A stretch of DNA of 64,000 nt from an uncultured Eubacteriales bacterium (GCA_900545865.1 URAN01000003.1:39051-103050), one strand, 5' to 3'. Numbered from the stretch's first letter, positions 44,195-53,607 are shown. Numbers and translations are program-made. The notes: a model not told the origin generated them from the sequence alone.

Positions 44195-44223
44195 ATTATA
44201 CCCCAAACGGTATATCAAGTCAA
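44195..44223 (-). promoter_or_regulatory. gltA promoter with an overlapping inverted repeat
   Basis: On the minus strand TTGACT (44218-44223) and consensus TATAAT (44195-44200) are 17 bases apart. The sequence TATACC-N6-GGTATA (44197-44214) forms a 6-bp inverted repeat that overlaps the -10 and spacer and may be an operator. Confidence 0.7.
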
Positions 44224-44328
44224 TATTTCGGACACAGTTTCTATATACACTCTAAAAAAACAATATTTGCACAATCCTTTTTTTGAGTACTTTTTATATA
44301 AAACCGACCGCATATTAACCTATTCCTC

Positions 44329-45441
44329 TTATTCGAGAAAATCTTTAAGCTTTCTGCTTCTGCTCGGGTGGCGCAGCTTTCTGAGTGCTTTTGCCTCAAT
44401 CTGACGTATTCTCTCACGAGTAACGTCAAATTCTTTTCCGACTTCTTCAAGGGTTCTTGCCCTTCCGTCATCAAGACCGAAACGAAGGCGCAAAACTTTT
44501 TGTTCTCTGTCCGTCAATGTTCCGAGGACATCGATTAACTGTTCTTTAAGCAAAATCGATGTTGCCGCGTCAACAGGTGCCGGCGCGTCATCATCTTGGA
44601 TAAAGTCACCGAGGTGGCTGTCTTCTTCCTCGCCTATCGGGGTCTCAAACGAAACGGGTTCTTGGGCAATCTTCAAAATCTCACCCACTTTATCAACAGG
44701 CATATTAACTTCTTTGGCTATTTCCTCCGGCAGGGGGTCTCTGCCAAGTTCCTGAACAAGCTGGCGCGATGCACGAACAAGCTTGTTTATGGTCTCGACC
44801 ATATGCACCGGTATACGAATCGTCCGCGCCTGGTCGGCGATTGCTCTGGTTATTGCCTGTCTTATCCACCACGTTGCATATGTGCTGAATTTATATCCTT
44901 TTGTGTAATCGAATTTATCAACCGCTTTTATAAGACCGAGGTTTCCCTCTTGGATAAGGTCAAGAAAGAGCATACCCCTTCCCACATACCTTTTGGCGAT
45001 GCTGACAACAAGACGCAGGTTCGCCTCGGCAAGTTTTTTCTTTGCCGCACGGTCGCCGTCCGCCATTTTGCGCGCGAGTTCCGCTTCTTCATCACTTGAT
45101 AAAAGGTCAACTTTACCGATTTCTTTAAGATACATACGAACGGGGTCGTCAATGCTGACGCTGCTGGGGACAGACAAATCTTCAAGCTCTTCTTGGGTGA
45201 TTTCCATATCATCGTCCACCATAATATCGATGTCATCGTCATCGTCCATAGAGCCGACAAGTTCTATACCGTGCTTTTCAAGCAGCTCAAACATTTTTTC
45301 AATTTGATCCGCATCAAGTTCAAGAGCCTCTAATTTATCATTTATTTCTTTATAATTCAAAACACCTTTCTTCTTGCCGTCTGCCAAAAGGTCTTGTATT
45401 ACCTGTTTGCGAGTTTGTTTTTTTGTCTTTTTTTCTTCCAT
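44329..45441 (-). CDS. rpoD: RNA polymerase primary sigma factor (sigma-A)
   Basis: A 370-residue primary sigma factor. It has a short region 1.1, an acidic stretch near residues 64-80, region 1.2 (SIDDPVRMYLKEIG), region 2 with GLIKAVDKFDYTKGYKFSTYATWWIRQAI, region 3, and region 4 with the helix-turn-helix TLEEVGKEFDVTRERIRQIEAKALRKLR. It follows dnaG on the same strand by about 90 bases, the conserved macromolecular-synthesis order of Firmicutes. GAAAGGAAG precedes the ATG. Confidence 0.97.
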   Translation of the reverse strand: MEEKKTKKQTRKQVIQDLLADGKKKGVLNYKEINDKLEALELDADQIEKMFELLEKHGIELVGSMDDDDDIDIMVDDDMEITQEELEDLSVPSSVSIDDPVRMYLKEIGKVDLLSSDEEAELARKMADGDRAAKKKLAEANLRLVVSIAKRYVGRGMLFLDLIQEGNLGLIKAVDKFDYTKGYKFSTYATWWIRQAITRAIADQARTIRIPVHMVETINKLVRASRQLVQELGRDPLPEEIAKEVNMPVDKVGEILKIAQEPVSFETPIGEEEDSHLGDFIQDDDAPAPVDAATSILLKEQLIDVLGTLTDREQKVLRLRFGLDDGRARTLEEVGKEFDVTRERIRQIEAKALRKLRHPSRSRKLKDFLE

Positions 45442-45528
45442 AATTTAAAACTTCCTTTCTCATCCGCCAATATTACCTCTGCGGAATCACGTTTTTCTTA
45501 AAATCTATGTCAACTGAAAAGTTTCAGA

Positions 45529-47361
45529 TTATTTTTGTTTATGATGAACCTTGTCATCGGCTCTTTGCCTTATGAGCGCATCAAGTTTTTTCAAATCACT
45601 GTTATCCAGCATTTCTTTTTGCTGCTTTAAATTTTGGTTTCCCATAATCACTTCGAGCGGAAATTCGGCTGCCTTTTTCTTATCCGATGTGTTTTTGTCG
45701 TCCGAAAGTATTTTGGCGACCATCCCCCTCTCGCTTTCGTCAAACAGCGTCAAAATTCGGTTTATGTCAACCGCGCCGTCCGTCTCATACATTTCAAATA
45801 TCTTTTTCGCAAGTCTCGAATGAAGCTCTGTCGAAAAATCCTCGGGTGTTAAGCCTTTATCCTTTACAAAATTAAATACCGGCCGGTCGCATATGAGATT
45901 TAGCATAAGCTGTTCCGAATTATAAAGCTGTACATTGTCCGTTCCCGACATCTCTCGGCTTATCCTGCGTCTTTTCTGTTGCTCGGCGCGCTTTTCTTCC
46001 GCTCTTTCTCTGCCGAGTCGTATGTTGTTCACCCTTGCAAAAAGTGATTTTTCGGATATGCCGCCGATTTGAGCGGCGCGTTTGAGATATATCTCGAATT
46101 CGACCGGGTTTTTGATTTGCGATAAAACCCCTGCCACCGCCTCGGTAAAATCAATCATTGCGTCCGAATCGGGAAAAACAAGTTCTTTTTCTCCGTTTTC
46201 GTCAACCGTTTCAATCGTATATTGTTTCTGAATTTCGTTAATTCTATACTCCATTAGGGGCTGTGCGCGTTCTATCAATACTTTGAACATCTCGCCACCC
46301 GATTTTCTCACAAACTCATCGGGGTCTTTTCCGTCCGTTACTGTCAAGACTTTTGTTTTAATAGCCTGTGCGGTCAGAATTTCACCGGCTCTGACTGTCG
46401 CTTTTCTCCCTGCTTCATCCGAGTCATAACACAAAACTGCCTTGCCGCCATAGCGTTTTACGAGCTTTGCCTGTTCCTCTGTGAACGCAGTGCCGAGCGA
46501 TGCGACCGCATTTGTTATTCCTGCTTGATGCAAAGATATGACATCCATATATCCCTCCATAAGCAAAAGCGAACCCGAACGGTCATTTTTGGCGAAATTC
46601 AAACCGAAAAGGTTTTCTTTTTTATGAAAGACAAGCGTCTCGGGCGTGTTTAAATACTTGCCCGTATTTTCACGGTCGGTGATAATCCGACCGCCGAAAC
46701 CGATAATGTTTCCCTGTACATTTATAATGGGAATCATCACACGTCCGTCATAAAATGAATCGTAATATGTTCCGTTGTCACGCATTTTGGCAAGTCCGGC
46801 CTCATATATTTCGTGTTCCGAAAAGCCTTTGCCTTTGAGATAATCGATAAGGTTCGTCCATCCTTCGGGCGCATATCCCATACCGAACATTTTAATCGTG
46901 GAATTCTTTATTCCGCGGTTTTTGAGATATTCGTACCCTTCCTTACCGCTTTCGCTTGCAAGGTTATGATAAAAATACCTGCCAGCCTCACGGTTTATGG
47001 AAAAGATAAGCTGTTTTTTATCAACGCTCGACTTTGCCGAAGATGAACCGCCGCCTTTAAATTCGGGAACCGGAATCCTCGCTCTGTCCGCCAAAAGTTT
47101 AAGTGCATCGGTAAAATCAAGATGCTCCGCCGCCATAATAAAATGAATGACGTTTCCGCCCGCGCCGCAGCCAAAGCAGTAAAAAAGCTGTTTGTCGGGC
47201 GATACGGAAAGCGACGGTGATTTTTTGTCGTTGTGTAAAGGGCAAAGCGCCGCGAAACGATTACCCATACGTTTTAGCTTTGCGTATTCCGAAATAACAT
47301 CACAAATGTCATTTTTGTCAATTACTTCATCAACAAAGTTCTGAAAATTCGCGTCCGTCAT
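45529..47361 (-). CDS. dnaG: DNA primase
   Basis: A 610-residue primase that makes RNA primers at the replication fork. The N-terminal CHC2 zinc ribbon is CPLHNDKKSPS with YCFGCGAGG, the TOPRIM core has LLMEGYMDVISLHQAG and CYDSDEAGRKA, and a C-terminal helicase-binding region follows from about residue 450. AAGGAGG precedes the ATG. It heads a dnaG-rpoD unit, and trmK-nif3 is transcribed divergently. Confidence 0.96.
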   Translation of the reverse strand: MTDANFQNFVDEVIDKNDICDVISEYAKLKRMGNRFAALCPLHNDKKSPSLSVSPDKQLFYCFGCGAGGNVIHFIMAAEHLDFTDALKLLADRARIPVPEFKGGGSSSAKSSVDKKQLIFSINREAGRYFYHNLASESGKEGYEYLKNRGIKNSTIKMFGMGYAPEGWTNLIDYLKGKGFSEHEIYEAGLAKMRDNGTYYDSFYDGRVMIPIINVQGNIIGFGGRIITDRENTGKYLNTPETLVFHKKENLFGLNFAKNDRSGSLLLMEGYMDVISLHQAGITNAVASLGTAFTEEQAKLVKRYGGKAVLCYDSDEAGRKATVRAGEILTAQAIKTKVLTVTDGKDPDEFVRKSGGEMFKVLIERAQPLMEYRINEIQKQYTIETVDENGEKELVFPDSDAMIDFTEAVAGVLSQIKNPVEFEIYLKRAAQIGGISEKSLFARVNNIRLGRERAEEKRAEQQKRRRISREMSGTDNVQLYNSEQLMLNLICDRPVFNFVKDKGLTPEDFSTELHSRLAKKIFEMYETDGAVDINRILTLFDESERGMVAKILSDDKNTSDKKKAAEFPLEVIMGNQNLKQQKEMLDNSDLKKLDALIRQRADDKVHHKQK

Positions 47362-47439
47362 AAAGCTTTGCCCTCCTTTTTCTTTTTTTACCCTCTTACA
47401 TTATAATTCGCCAAAAGCAGTATTTTTCCTCTTTAAATA

Positions 47440-47468
47440 TTGACAAAATATAAGTTTTATTATAAAAT
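47440..47468 (+). promoter_or_regulatory. Sigma-A-type promoter of trmK-nif3
   Basis: Consensus TTGACA (47440-47445) and TAAAAT (47463-47468) are 17 bases apart, about 45 bases before the trmK start. Confidence 0.8.
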
Positions 47469-47512
47469 ACACCTATGAATAATGCAAAACAAGTACAAAG
47501 GACGTAATAATT

Positions 47513-48232
47513 ATGAAAAATACCTTTCCACAACTTTCGCCGCGCCTTTCGGCGATTGCGGAATCGGTCGGTGAATGCAAATGTCTTGCTGATATAGGGA
47601 CGGACCACGCATATATTCCCGTGTATTTATGTAAAAGGCATAAAGCGGAAACAGCAATCGCGTGCGACATCAATCCCGAGCCTTTGCGGCGTGCTGAAAG
47701 CACGGTCAAAACCTATAACGCCGATAAACTCGTTGAATTACGGCTCGGAAGCGGTCTTGACCCGATAAAATCCGATGAATCGGATGCGATTGTTATTGCC
47801 GGAATGGGCGGATTGCTGATTGCAAACATAATCGGCTCGGGGCTTGATAAAATTAAAAACGCAAACAAAATAATATTACAGCCTATGTCCGCCGTTTCGG
47901 AACTCAGAGAATATCTTTATTCACACGGTTGGCGTATCATATCGGAATCTCTCGTTGTTGAGGAAAACAAAATTTATAATATCATCAGCGTTGCACCGCC
48001 CGACCTTTCGGACAACGGGGTTTTGATAAACTGCTATAATCCAAGTGCCGCCGATGTGTTTATAGGTAAGTACCTTACAGAAAACAGACCCGAAAATTTT
48101 GAACTTTACCTGAAAAAACGAAAGGATAAGTTAAACAAAATGATACTCGGGCTTGAAAAATCCAAGACGGCGGAATCGTGCAAAAAACTTGATGAATGCA
48201 GAAAATTAAAAGAAGAAATAAGTAAAATTTAA
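47513..48232 (+). CDS. trmK: tRNA (adenine-22-N1)-methyltransferase
   Basis: A 239-residue SAM-dependent methyltransferase that makes m1A22 in bacterial tRNA. It starts LSPRLSAIAESV, has the SAM loop CLADIGTDHAYIPVYL, DINPEPLRRAE, and the IAGMGGLLIANII motif typical of TrmK. The C-terminal part is a lysine-rich coiled coil (about 190-239). AAAGGA precedes the ATG. It is followed after 18 bases by nif3, the same order as yqfN-yqfO of B. subtilis downstream of sigA. Confidence 0.93.
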   Translation: MKNTFPQLSPRLSAIAESVGECKCLADIGTDHAYIPVYLCKRHKAETAIACDINPEPLRRAESTVKTYNADKLVELRLGSGLDPIKSDESDAIVIAGMGGLLIANIIGSGLDKIKNANKIILQPMSAVSELREYLYSHGWRIISESLVVEENKIYNIISVAPPDLSDNGVLINCYNPSAADVFIGKYLTENRPENFELYLKKRKDKLNKMILGLEKSKTAESCKKLDECRKLKEEISKI

Positions 48233-48250
48233 TTATACGAGGTAATAAGA

Positions 48251-49048
48251 ATGTATAAAGTAAAAGATATAGCAAGGAAAATAGAAGAACTCGCACCGTT
48301 ATCGCTTGCCGAACCGTGGGATAATGTCGGGCTTATGGTCGGAGATATGAATGCGGATATATCGCGCGTTTTTGTATGTCTTGATGTTACGTCCGAAAAC
48401 GCAGCAGCGGCGATAGATTGCGGCGCGAATTTGATTGTTTCGCATCATCCGCTGTTATTTTCGCCGCTCAAACGGATTTCGGAAAACGATGTAATCGGCA
48501 GCACTGTAATGAGCCTTATCAGAAACGATATTTCGGTTTACTCGGCTCACACGAATTTTGATAATGCAATTGGCGGAATGAATGACATCCTCGCAGAAAA
48601 ACTTGAACTTATCGATGTCCGCGTATATACCGATGAGGAATGCTGTGACGCATTGGGAAATCCCACCTGTAAAATCGGCAGGGTCGGAAGGCTTGAATCG
48701 CCGCTCGAACTCGGCGATTATGTAAGTTTTGTCAAAAGCGTTCTCGGCTGTCGCACAATCAGATATGTCGGCGACCCGACCGAAACAATATCCAATGTTG
48801 CTCTTTGCAGCGGTGCGGGCGGCGACGGAATTTATTCTGCGTATCACGCCGGTGCGGATGTCTATGTTACCTCCGATATAAAGCACCACGAGGCACAGCT
48901 TGCGTTTGAACTCGGTATAAATATGATTGACGCGGGTCATTTTGAAACCGAAAACATAATTTGCGAATTTATGCATAACTACCTCGGCGAAAGTTTCCCG
49001 TCCGTAAGCATAATTTCATCGGATTCCGAACCCTATTTTAAAATATAG
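48251..49048 (+). CDS. Nif3-like dinuclear metal centre protein
   Basis: A 265-residue NIF3/YqfO family protein, without the PII-like insertion of B. subtilis YqfO. Metal-site residues are visible in LIVSHHPLLF, SAHTNFDNAIGGMN and DAGHFETEN, which give paired His, Asp and Glu ligands. The family is linked to GTP cyclohydrolase-like folds, but its reaction is not settled. Its 3' end overlaps that of the convergent ylbJ gene by 16 bases. Confidence 0.92.
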   Translation: MYKVKDIARKIEELAPLSLAEPWDNVGLMVGDMNADISRVFVCLDVTSENAAAAIDCGANLIVSHHPLLFSPLKRISENDVIGSTVMSLIRNDISVYSAHTNFDNAIGGMNDILAEKLELIDVRVYTDEECCDALGNPTCKIGRVGRLESPLELGDYVSFVKSVLGCRTIRYVGDPTETISNVALCSGAGGDGIYSAYHAGADVYVTSDIKHHEAQLAFELGINMIDAGHFETENIICEFMHNYLGESFPSVSIISSDSEPYFKI

Positions 49049-50154
49049 GTTTTGACGCGTTCAAAAACCTTCACAATAAGACACAAAGACAAAAACAGTA
49101 CTATCGCAAGAGCGAGCATCCGAACGGATATGTTTAAACATTTTATCGGTGAACTCAATCCGAATACAGCTGTGCTTGATTGCGCATTTATATTAAACAC
49201 GGGCAATGCACCTTTGTTTAATTTTATGACACCGAACATTATTACTGCGGAAATTGCGGCTTGTATCGCCTTGCCGATTAAATAAGGTATGCTCGACAGG
49301 CCTTGTTTCGTCAAAACCGCCGTAACCTGTGCATATACCGATATTCCCGAAAATGATATAACCGCAGCGGAAATTATCAAACGATTTCTTTCGCCGCACA
49401 AAGAGCTTATCTGTGAAAGTCCACCTGTTATCTCTAATATTGAGTATAAATACGGTTTGAACTTTGTATCGGGAATTGCTGATGTAAACACGGCGAAAAT
49501 TACAACAAATCCGCATATCATCAAAATTGTTTCAACAGACTTTGACACAGCCGCACCTATATCCGCGGCTGTGTTTTTTAATGTAGATTCAAGATGCGAC
49601 GGCGGCAATCGGCGCAAGCTGTTATCTCCGATGTCGGTTTTGTCTTTGAATATAAACTTAATAACCATTCCCGTTAATACCGCCGATAAAATGTGAATTA
49701 AATATAATAACACGCCCGTTACGTGACTTCCGAACATCTGTTCGCCCACTGCTCCTATTACAAACATCGGTCCGGAATTATTACAGAATGCAGCAAGTCG
49801 CTCGGCCTCGTTTTTCGTACACTCTCCTTTTGAAAACAACTCCGCCGCACAAATCGCGCCAATCGGATAACCGCTTATTATTCCGAGGAAGAATGCCGCT
49901 GCGCCTGCACCCGATATTTTAAAGAGCGGATACATTATTTTTGAAAGATACTTTCGCGCATAATATGCCGCACCGAGTGCTATAAAAATATTTGCGCAAA
50001 AAATAAACGGAAAAAGCGAAGGTATAACAACACCCGAACAAAGAGCCAGCGCGGATTTAGCTGCACCGACCGCAGTATGCGGCGAAACAATCGTCGCTGC
50101 CGCTATGTACGTTGCACACATCAACACGCAAATATTTTTAAAAGTCTTATCCAT
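49033..50154 (-). CDS. ylbJ: Sporulation integral membrane protein YlbJ
   Basis: A 373-residue polytopic membrane protein with about eight hydrophobic segments and nucleoside-recognition/Gate-type motifs: SGVVIPSLFPFIF near the start and FFLGIISGYPIGA in the first half. AAFCNNSGPMFVIG is the YlbJ signature. In B. subtilis ylbJ belongs to the sigma-E regulon and is needed for normal spores. The start is one of two adjacent ATGs (50154 or 50157), with GGGAG upstream. No overlap with yqfC; the two are divergent. Confidence 0.88.
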   Translation of the reverse strand: MDKTFKNICVLMCATYIAAATIVSPHTAVGAAKSALALCSGVVIPSLFPFIFCANIFIALGAAYYARKYLSKIMYPLFKISGAGAAAFFLGIISGYPIGAICAAELFSKGECTKNEAERLAAFCNNSGPMFVIGAVGEQMFGSHVTGVLLYLIHILSAVLTGMVIKFIFKDKTDIGDNSLRRLPPSHLESTLKNTAADIGAAVSKSVETILMICGFVVIFAVFTSAIPDTKFKPYLYSILEITGGLSQISSLCGERNRLIISAAVISFSGISVYAQVTAVLTKQGLSSIPYLIGKAIQAAISAVIMFGVIKLNKGALPVFNINAQSSTAVFGLSSPIKCLNISVRMLALAIVLFLSLCLIVKVFERVKTYILK

Positions 50155-50286
50155 CATCGGCTCTCCCGTTTCGCATAATTTTGTCGGATTTATTAAAATA
50201 TATTCCGATGCGTTTCGATTTATTCATTTTTTGTCCTTTTGGTTCATAAAGATAAATATAAGCTTATACAACGCGGAGGTGAAGTT

Positions 50287-50571
50287 ATGGATGAATCGGG
50301 CAGAAAAAACAGAGGATTCAAAAAAATCATTTCGGACATTTCTGATTTCGGTAAAAAATCAATTCACGAGGATTTTTTGATACACACTGTCGGTTCAACA
50401 GAACTCGTTCTCGAAAACTATAAAGGCATAACGGAATATAATGATGCATGCGTGAAAATCAAAACAAACGCACAGACGGTTAAAATATGCGGCAGAAACC
50501 TTGAAATAGCAAATATGGTTGATGAGGTCGTCTGTGTGACGGGTTGTATTACTTCCGTTAATTTTGAATAA
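50287..50571 (+). CDS. yqfC: Sporulation protein YqfC
   Basis: A 94-residue YabP/YqfC family protein (family pattern ELVLENYKGITEYND and VKICGRNLEIANM). In B. subtilis yqfC-yqfD are sigma-E-controlled. The ATG at 50287 has GCGGAGGTGA upstream; a longer frame from 50239 is less likely. It precedes yqfD by 27 bases. Confidence 0.9.
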   Translation: MDESGRKNRGFKKIISDISDFGKKSIHEDFLIHTVGSTELVLENYKGITEYNDACVKIKTNAQTVKICGRNLEIANMVDEVVCVTGCITSVNFE

Positions 50572-50598
50572 TATTCGGCATATGAAAGGGTGACATAA

Positions 50599-51849
50599 TT
50601 GGAAACAGACGTTCTCGGCAAGAAAAAACTTCCTTTGTTTTTAAACGGAAAGCTGACGGTGTGCGCCGACGGACAATTCACCGAAAGGCTTATCAATATA
50701 TGTATGCACAGAGGTCTGGTTATACGCAATGTGCAAAAATGCGGAAATAATCGCGTTATATTCACCACGGATGTTGACTCGTTTAAAAAAATCCGAACCC
50801 CGGTTAAACGGACAAAAAGCAAGGTTAAGATTATCAAAAAAAGCGGATTACCCTTTATATTAAACCGTTTTAAGCATCGAAAAGCTGCCGTTGTCGGTAC
50901 GGCGCTGATTTGCGTTCTGCTTATATATTGCTCAACGCACATTATGGGTATAACCGTATTCGGCAACAGCCGTATTGATAAAAAAAGAATTACGGATGAG
51001 CTTTCAAGCGCAGGACTTACAATCGGCGCAAGGACATCGGATATTGACCCCGACACAATCAGAAACACTCTAATGAACAGGATTGACGAGCTTGCATGGC
51101 TCGGCGTAAATGCGAACGGTTCACACGTTTATATCGAGGTTGTCGAACGGATTGAAAAAGAGCAAGGACTTGATAAAAACGACCTGCCATGCAATCTTGT
51201 TGCGTCACGTGACGGAATCATAGAGCTTGCGGAAGTACGCGAAGGTCAAACAGTTGTACAAAAAGGTTCGGGCGTTGCGCAAGGCGATGTTTTGGTCAGC
51301 GGAATCGTCAACAACAGCAAAAACGGATTTACTTTTGTTCATTCGAGAGGAGAAATAATCGCTGAAACCGAATACAAAAAAACACGCTCTTATGCTCTCG
51401 AATATTCCGAGGATGTCCCAACGGGAAAGACAAAGAAAAGGTACAGTATAAGTGTTTTAAATTACACTTTGCCGCTTTATATCGGAAAAACAGCGCCGTA
51501 TGAACAATTCACCCATAATCAAAACGAAAGCGAATACAGAATACCTCTCGATATATTGCCGTCACTCTTTATTAAATGCGATGAATACAGCGAAACCCAA
51601 ACCATTCACAAAAAACGCACATCACATGAAGCGGCGGCGTTCGGCAAAGAAGAACTTACCTCTGAGTTAAAATCCGAAGCCGAGACAAACGAAAATATAA
51701 AGGAAATTAAATCGATAACATCGGAGCAAAGTCTTAACGAGCACGGCGAAATCGAAATTACGGTAACACTCAAATGCAGCGAAAACATAGCCGTTTCGTC
51801 CGTTATTGAAGAACCTCTTCTTGAAAAATCGGATAGCGCCGATAAATAA
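50599..51849 (+). CDS. yqfD: Sporulation protein YqfD
   Basis: A 416-residue protein with a cytoplasmic N-terminus, one membrane segment near residues 95-112 (VVGTALICVLLIY), a following extracytoplasmic POTRA/FtsQ-like region (ITVFGNSRIDKKRITDELSSAG) and a C-terminal region ending in polar, acidic sequence. This is the YqfD architecture, thought to act with YqfC in spore envelope assembly. The TTG start has AAAGGGTGA upstream; no ATG is well placed. Confidence 0.9.
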   Translation: METDVLGKKKLPLFLNGKLTVCADGQFTERLINICMHRGLVIRNVQKCGNNRVIFTTDVDSFKKIRTPVKRTKSKVKIIKKSGLPFILNRFKHRKAAVVGTALICVLLIYCSTHIMGITVFGNSRIDKKRITDELSSAGLTIGARTSDIDPDTIRNTLMNRIDELAWLGVNANGSHVYIEVVERIEKEQGLDKNDLPCNLVASRDGIIELAEVREGQTVVQKGSGVAQGDVLVSGIVNNSKNGFTFVHSRGEIIAETEYKKTRSYALEYSEDVPTGKTKKRYSISVLNYTLPLYIGKTAPYEQFTHNQNESEYRIPLDILPSLFIKCDEYSETQTIHKKRTSHEAAAFGKEELTSELKSEAETNENIKEIKSITSEQSLNEHGEIEITVTLKCSENIAVSSVIEEPLLEKSDSADK

Positions 51850-51854
51850 ACCCA

Positions 51855-51881
51855 CAAGCACAGAGATATACTCTGTGCTTG
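51855..51881. terminator. Hairpin between yqfD and proA
   Basis: CAAGCACAGAG (51855-51865) pairs perfectly with CTCTGTGCTTG (51871-51881), with an ATATA loop, between two converging genes. It has only weak T-runs on each side. Confidence 0.65.
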
Positions 51882-51897
51882 CTGAGATTGTAAAATC

Positions 51898-53145
51898 TTA
51901 TCTGATTTGACCGCTGCCGAATATAACATATTTTGTTGATGTTAAAGCGACAAGCCCCATCGGTCCTCTTGCGTGAATTTTTTGTGTGCTTATTCCGATT
52001 TCCGCACCAAATCCAAACTCAAAGCCGTCAGTGAATCTTGTTGACGCATTCACATAAACCGCCGCCGCATCGATTTCATCGGTGAATTTTTGCGACATTG
52101 CATAATCATTTGTTATGATTGCCTCGGAATGTCCGCTGTTATACTTATTTATATGTCGGATTGCTTCGTCGGTGTTTTCAACAACTTTTATCCCGATTTT
52201 AAGGTCAAGATATTCGGTTTTCCAATCAGCCTCCGTTGCCGCGGTCGATTCTTTGAACCTTTCACACACAAATTCGTCACCGACAATCTCAACGCCGCGG
52301 CTTGTCAGCTCAGGTATGATAATCGGCAAAAATTTATCGGCAATATCTTTGTCAACCAAAAGTTTTTCTTCCGCATTGCAAACGGAAGGACGCTGTGTCT
52401 TTGCGTTAATAACGATATTTTTTGCCATTTCAAGATTCGCCGTCTTTTCAACATACACATGACAGTTTCCCGTCCCCGTCTCTATTGCCGGAACGGTCGC
52501 ATTCTCAACGACAGCACGGATAAGACCCGCACCGCCGCGCGGAATTATAACATCAAGATATTCGTTAAGCCGCATAAGACCAGTTGAGCTTTCGCGGCTC
52601 GTGTCCTCAATCAGATTAATGCTGCCGCAAGGCAGTCCTGCCGAATACGCCGCATCCTGCATAACCTTGCATATTGCCATATTGGAATTTATCGCCTCTT
52701 TGCCACCTCTTAAAATTACGGAATTTCCTGCCTTGATACAAAGCCCGGCTGCGTCTGCAGTCACGTTCGGGCGCGCCTCATATATAATTCCGATAACACC
52801 GAGCGGAACTCTCACCTGTCCTATTTTTAATCCGTTCGGGCGTTTGACTTGACTTATCATTTCACCGATAGGGTCGGGCAAAGCAGCAATCTGTTCTATT
52901 CCCTCTGCCATCGAATCTATCCGAACAGCGTTTAACGTAAGCCTGTCTATCAAGCCCTCGCGCATATTTGACTCTTTTGCCGCCGTTATATCTTTTTTAT
53001 TTTCGCCGATTATATAATCTTTATTTTTTCTCAAAGAATCGGCAATCGCAATAAGTGCGCTGTTTTTTATGTCACTTGACAATTTTGCAAGTTCATAAGA
53101 TGCCGCTTTTGCCAACCTTCCTTTTTCATTTAATTCATTCAGCAT
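51898..53145 (-). CDS. proA: Gamma-glutamyl phosphate reductase
   Basis: A 415-residue aldehyde-dehydrogenase-fold enzyme reducing gamma-glutamyl phosphate to glutamate semialdehyde for proline. The catalytic Cys is in QRPSVCNAEEKLLV, and VPLGVIGIIYEARPNVT and IPRGGAGLI are family motifs. The ATG at 53145 is chosen because it begins a normal LNELNEKGRLAKAASYEL start; the upstream in-frame extension is not conserved in character. No proB is adjacent, so glutamate 5-kinase is encoded elsewhere. Confidence 0.94.
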   Translation of the reverse strand: MLNELNEKGRLAKAASYELAKLSSDIKNSALIAIADSLRKNKDYIIGENKKDITAAKESNMREGLIDRLTLNAVRIDSMAEGIEQIAALPDPIGEMISQVKRPNGLKIGQVRVPLGVIGIIYEARPNVTADAAGLCIKAGNSVILRGGKEAINSNMAICKVMQDAAYSAGLPCGSINLIEDTSRESSTGLMRLNEYLDVIIPRGGAGLIRAVVENATVPAIETGTGNCHVYVEKTANLEMAKNIVINAKTQRPSVCNAEEKLLVDKDIADKFLPIIIPELTSRGVEIVGDEFVCERFKESTAATEADWKTEYLDLKIGIKVVENTDEAIRHINKYNSGHSEAIITNDYAMSQKFTDEIDAAAVYVNASTRFTDGFEFGFGAEIGISTQKIHARGPMGLVALTSTKYVIFGSGQIR

Positions 53146-53190
53146 TAAAATCATTCCCAACATTTTTAGTCTATGTTGATATAATACCAT

Positions 53191-53464
53191 AAATTATAAA
53201 TTAATTCAAGAAAAATTTTTATTGATTTTAAAATGGGCTTGTTCCGCATAATTATCATTTATTCGTATATTCGGGACGTTTTAGAACCGTCCTTGTGATT
53301 GTACCGGATATTATTCGTTTAACGAATATAACGCAGGGCATCGAGAATACCCCATATACAGGGACATTCGTCCGTTTGGTCGATATACCGTTGTTTATTT
53401 TACACAAAACATTTTCTTTAAATTGACATAATTTTTTGTAATTCCATATTTTTTTGAAAACGTC
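53191..53464. other. Structured intergenic region, possible non-coding RNA
   Basis: No gene is visible in this AT-rich gap. From 53270 to 53385 the composition becomes GC-richer and has several small inverted repeats: GGACGTT/AACcGTCC (53274-53292), TATTCGT/ACGAATA (53312-53328), GGG/CCC (53336-53352) and GGAC-ATTC-GTCC (53362-53373). I could not fit it to a known RNA class or choose the strand. Confidence 0.35.
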
Positions 53465-53492
53465 TTGCTTATTTTATTTTTTATGCTATAAT
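53465..53492 (+). promoter_or_regulatory. Promoter of the NifU-like/GGGtGRT operon
   Basis: TTGCTT (53465-53470) and TATAAT (53487-53492) are 16 bases apart. The -10 is preceded by TGC, forming an extended -10 element. Confidence 0.65.
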
Positions 53493-53515
53493 GTTTATGT
53501 AAATACTTTCGGTTA

Positions 53516-53583
53516 GGGGATTTTTGCGCCCCGTTGCCGATACATATGCGCTTAAATATCAACGGTATATAAAAGCGTTTTTT
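53516..53583 (+). promoter_or_regulatory. Attenuator-like leader of the NifU-like/GGGtGRT operon
   Basis: The leader holds a GGGG/CCCC hairpin (53516-53532). It is followed by a terminator-like stem, CGCTT (53549-53553) with AAGCG (53573-53577), that runs into TTTTTT (53578-53583). The terminator loop contains CAACGG (53560-53565), complementary to CCGTTG at 53531-53536, so an alternative pairing that could open the terminator is available. Confidence 0.45.
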
Positions 53584-53607
53584 ACAAAACGAAAGGAGCA
53601 GACACTT

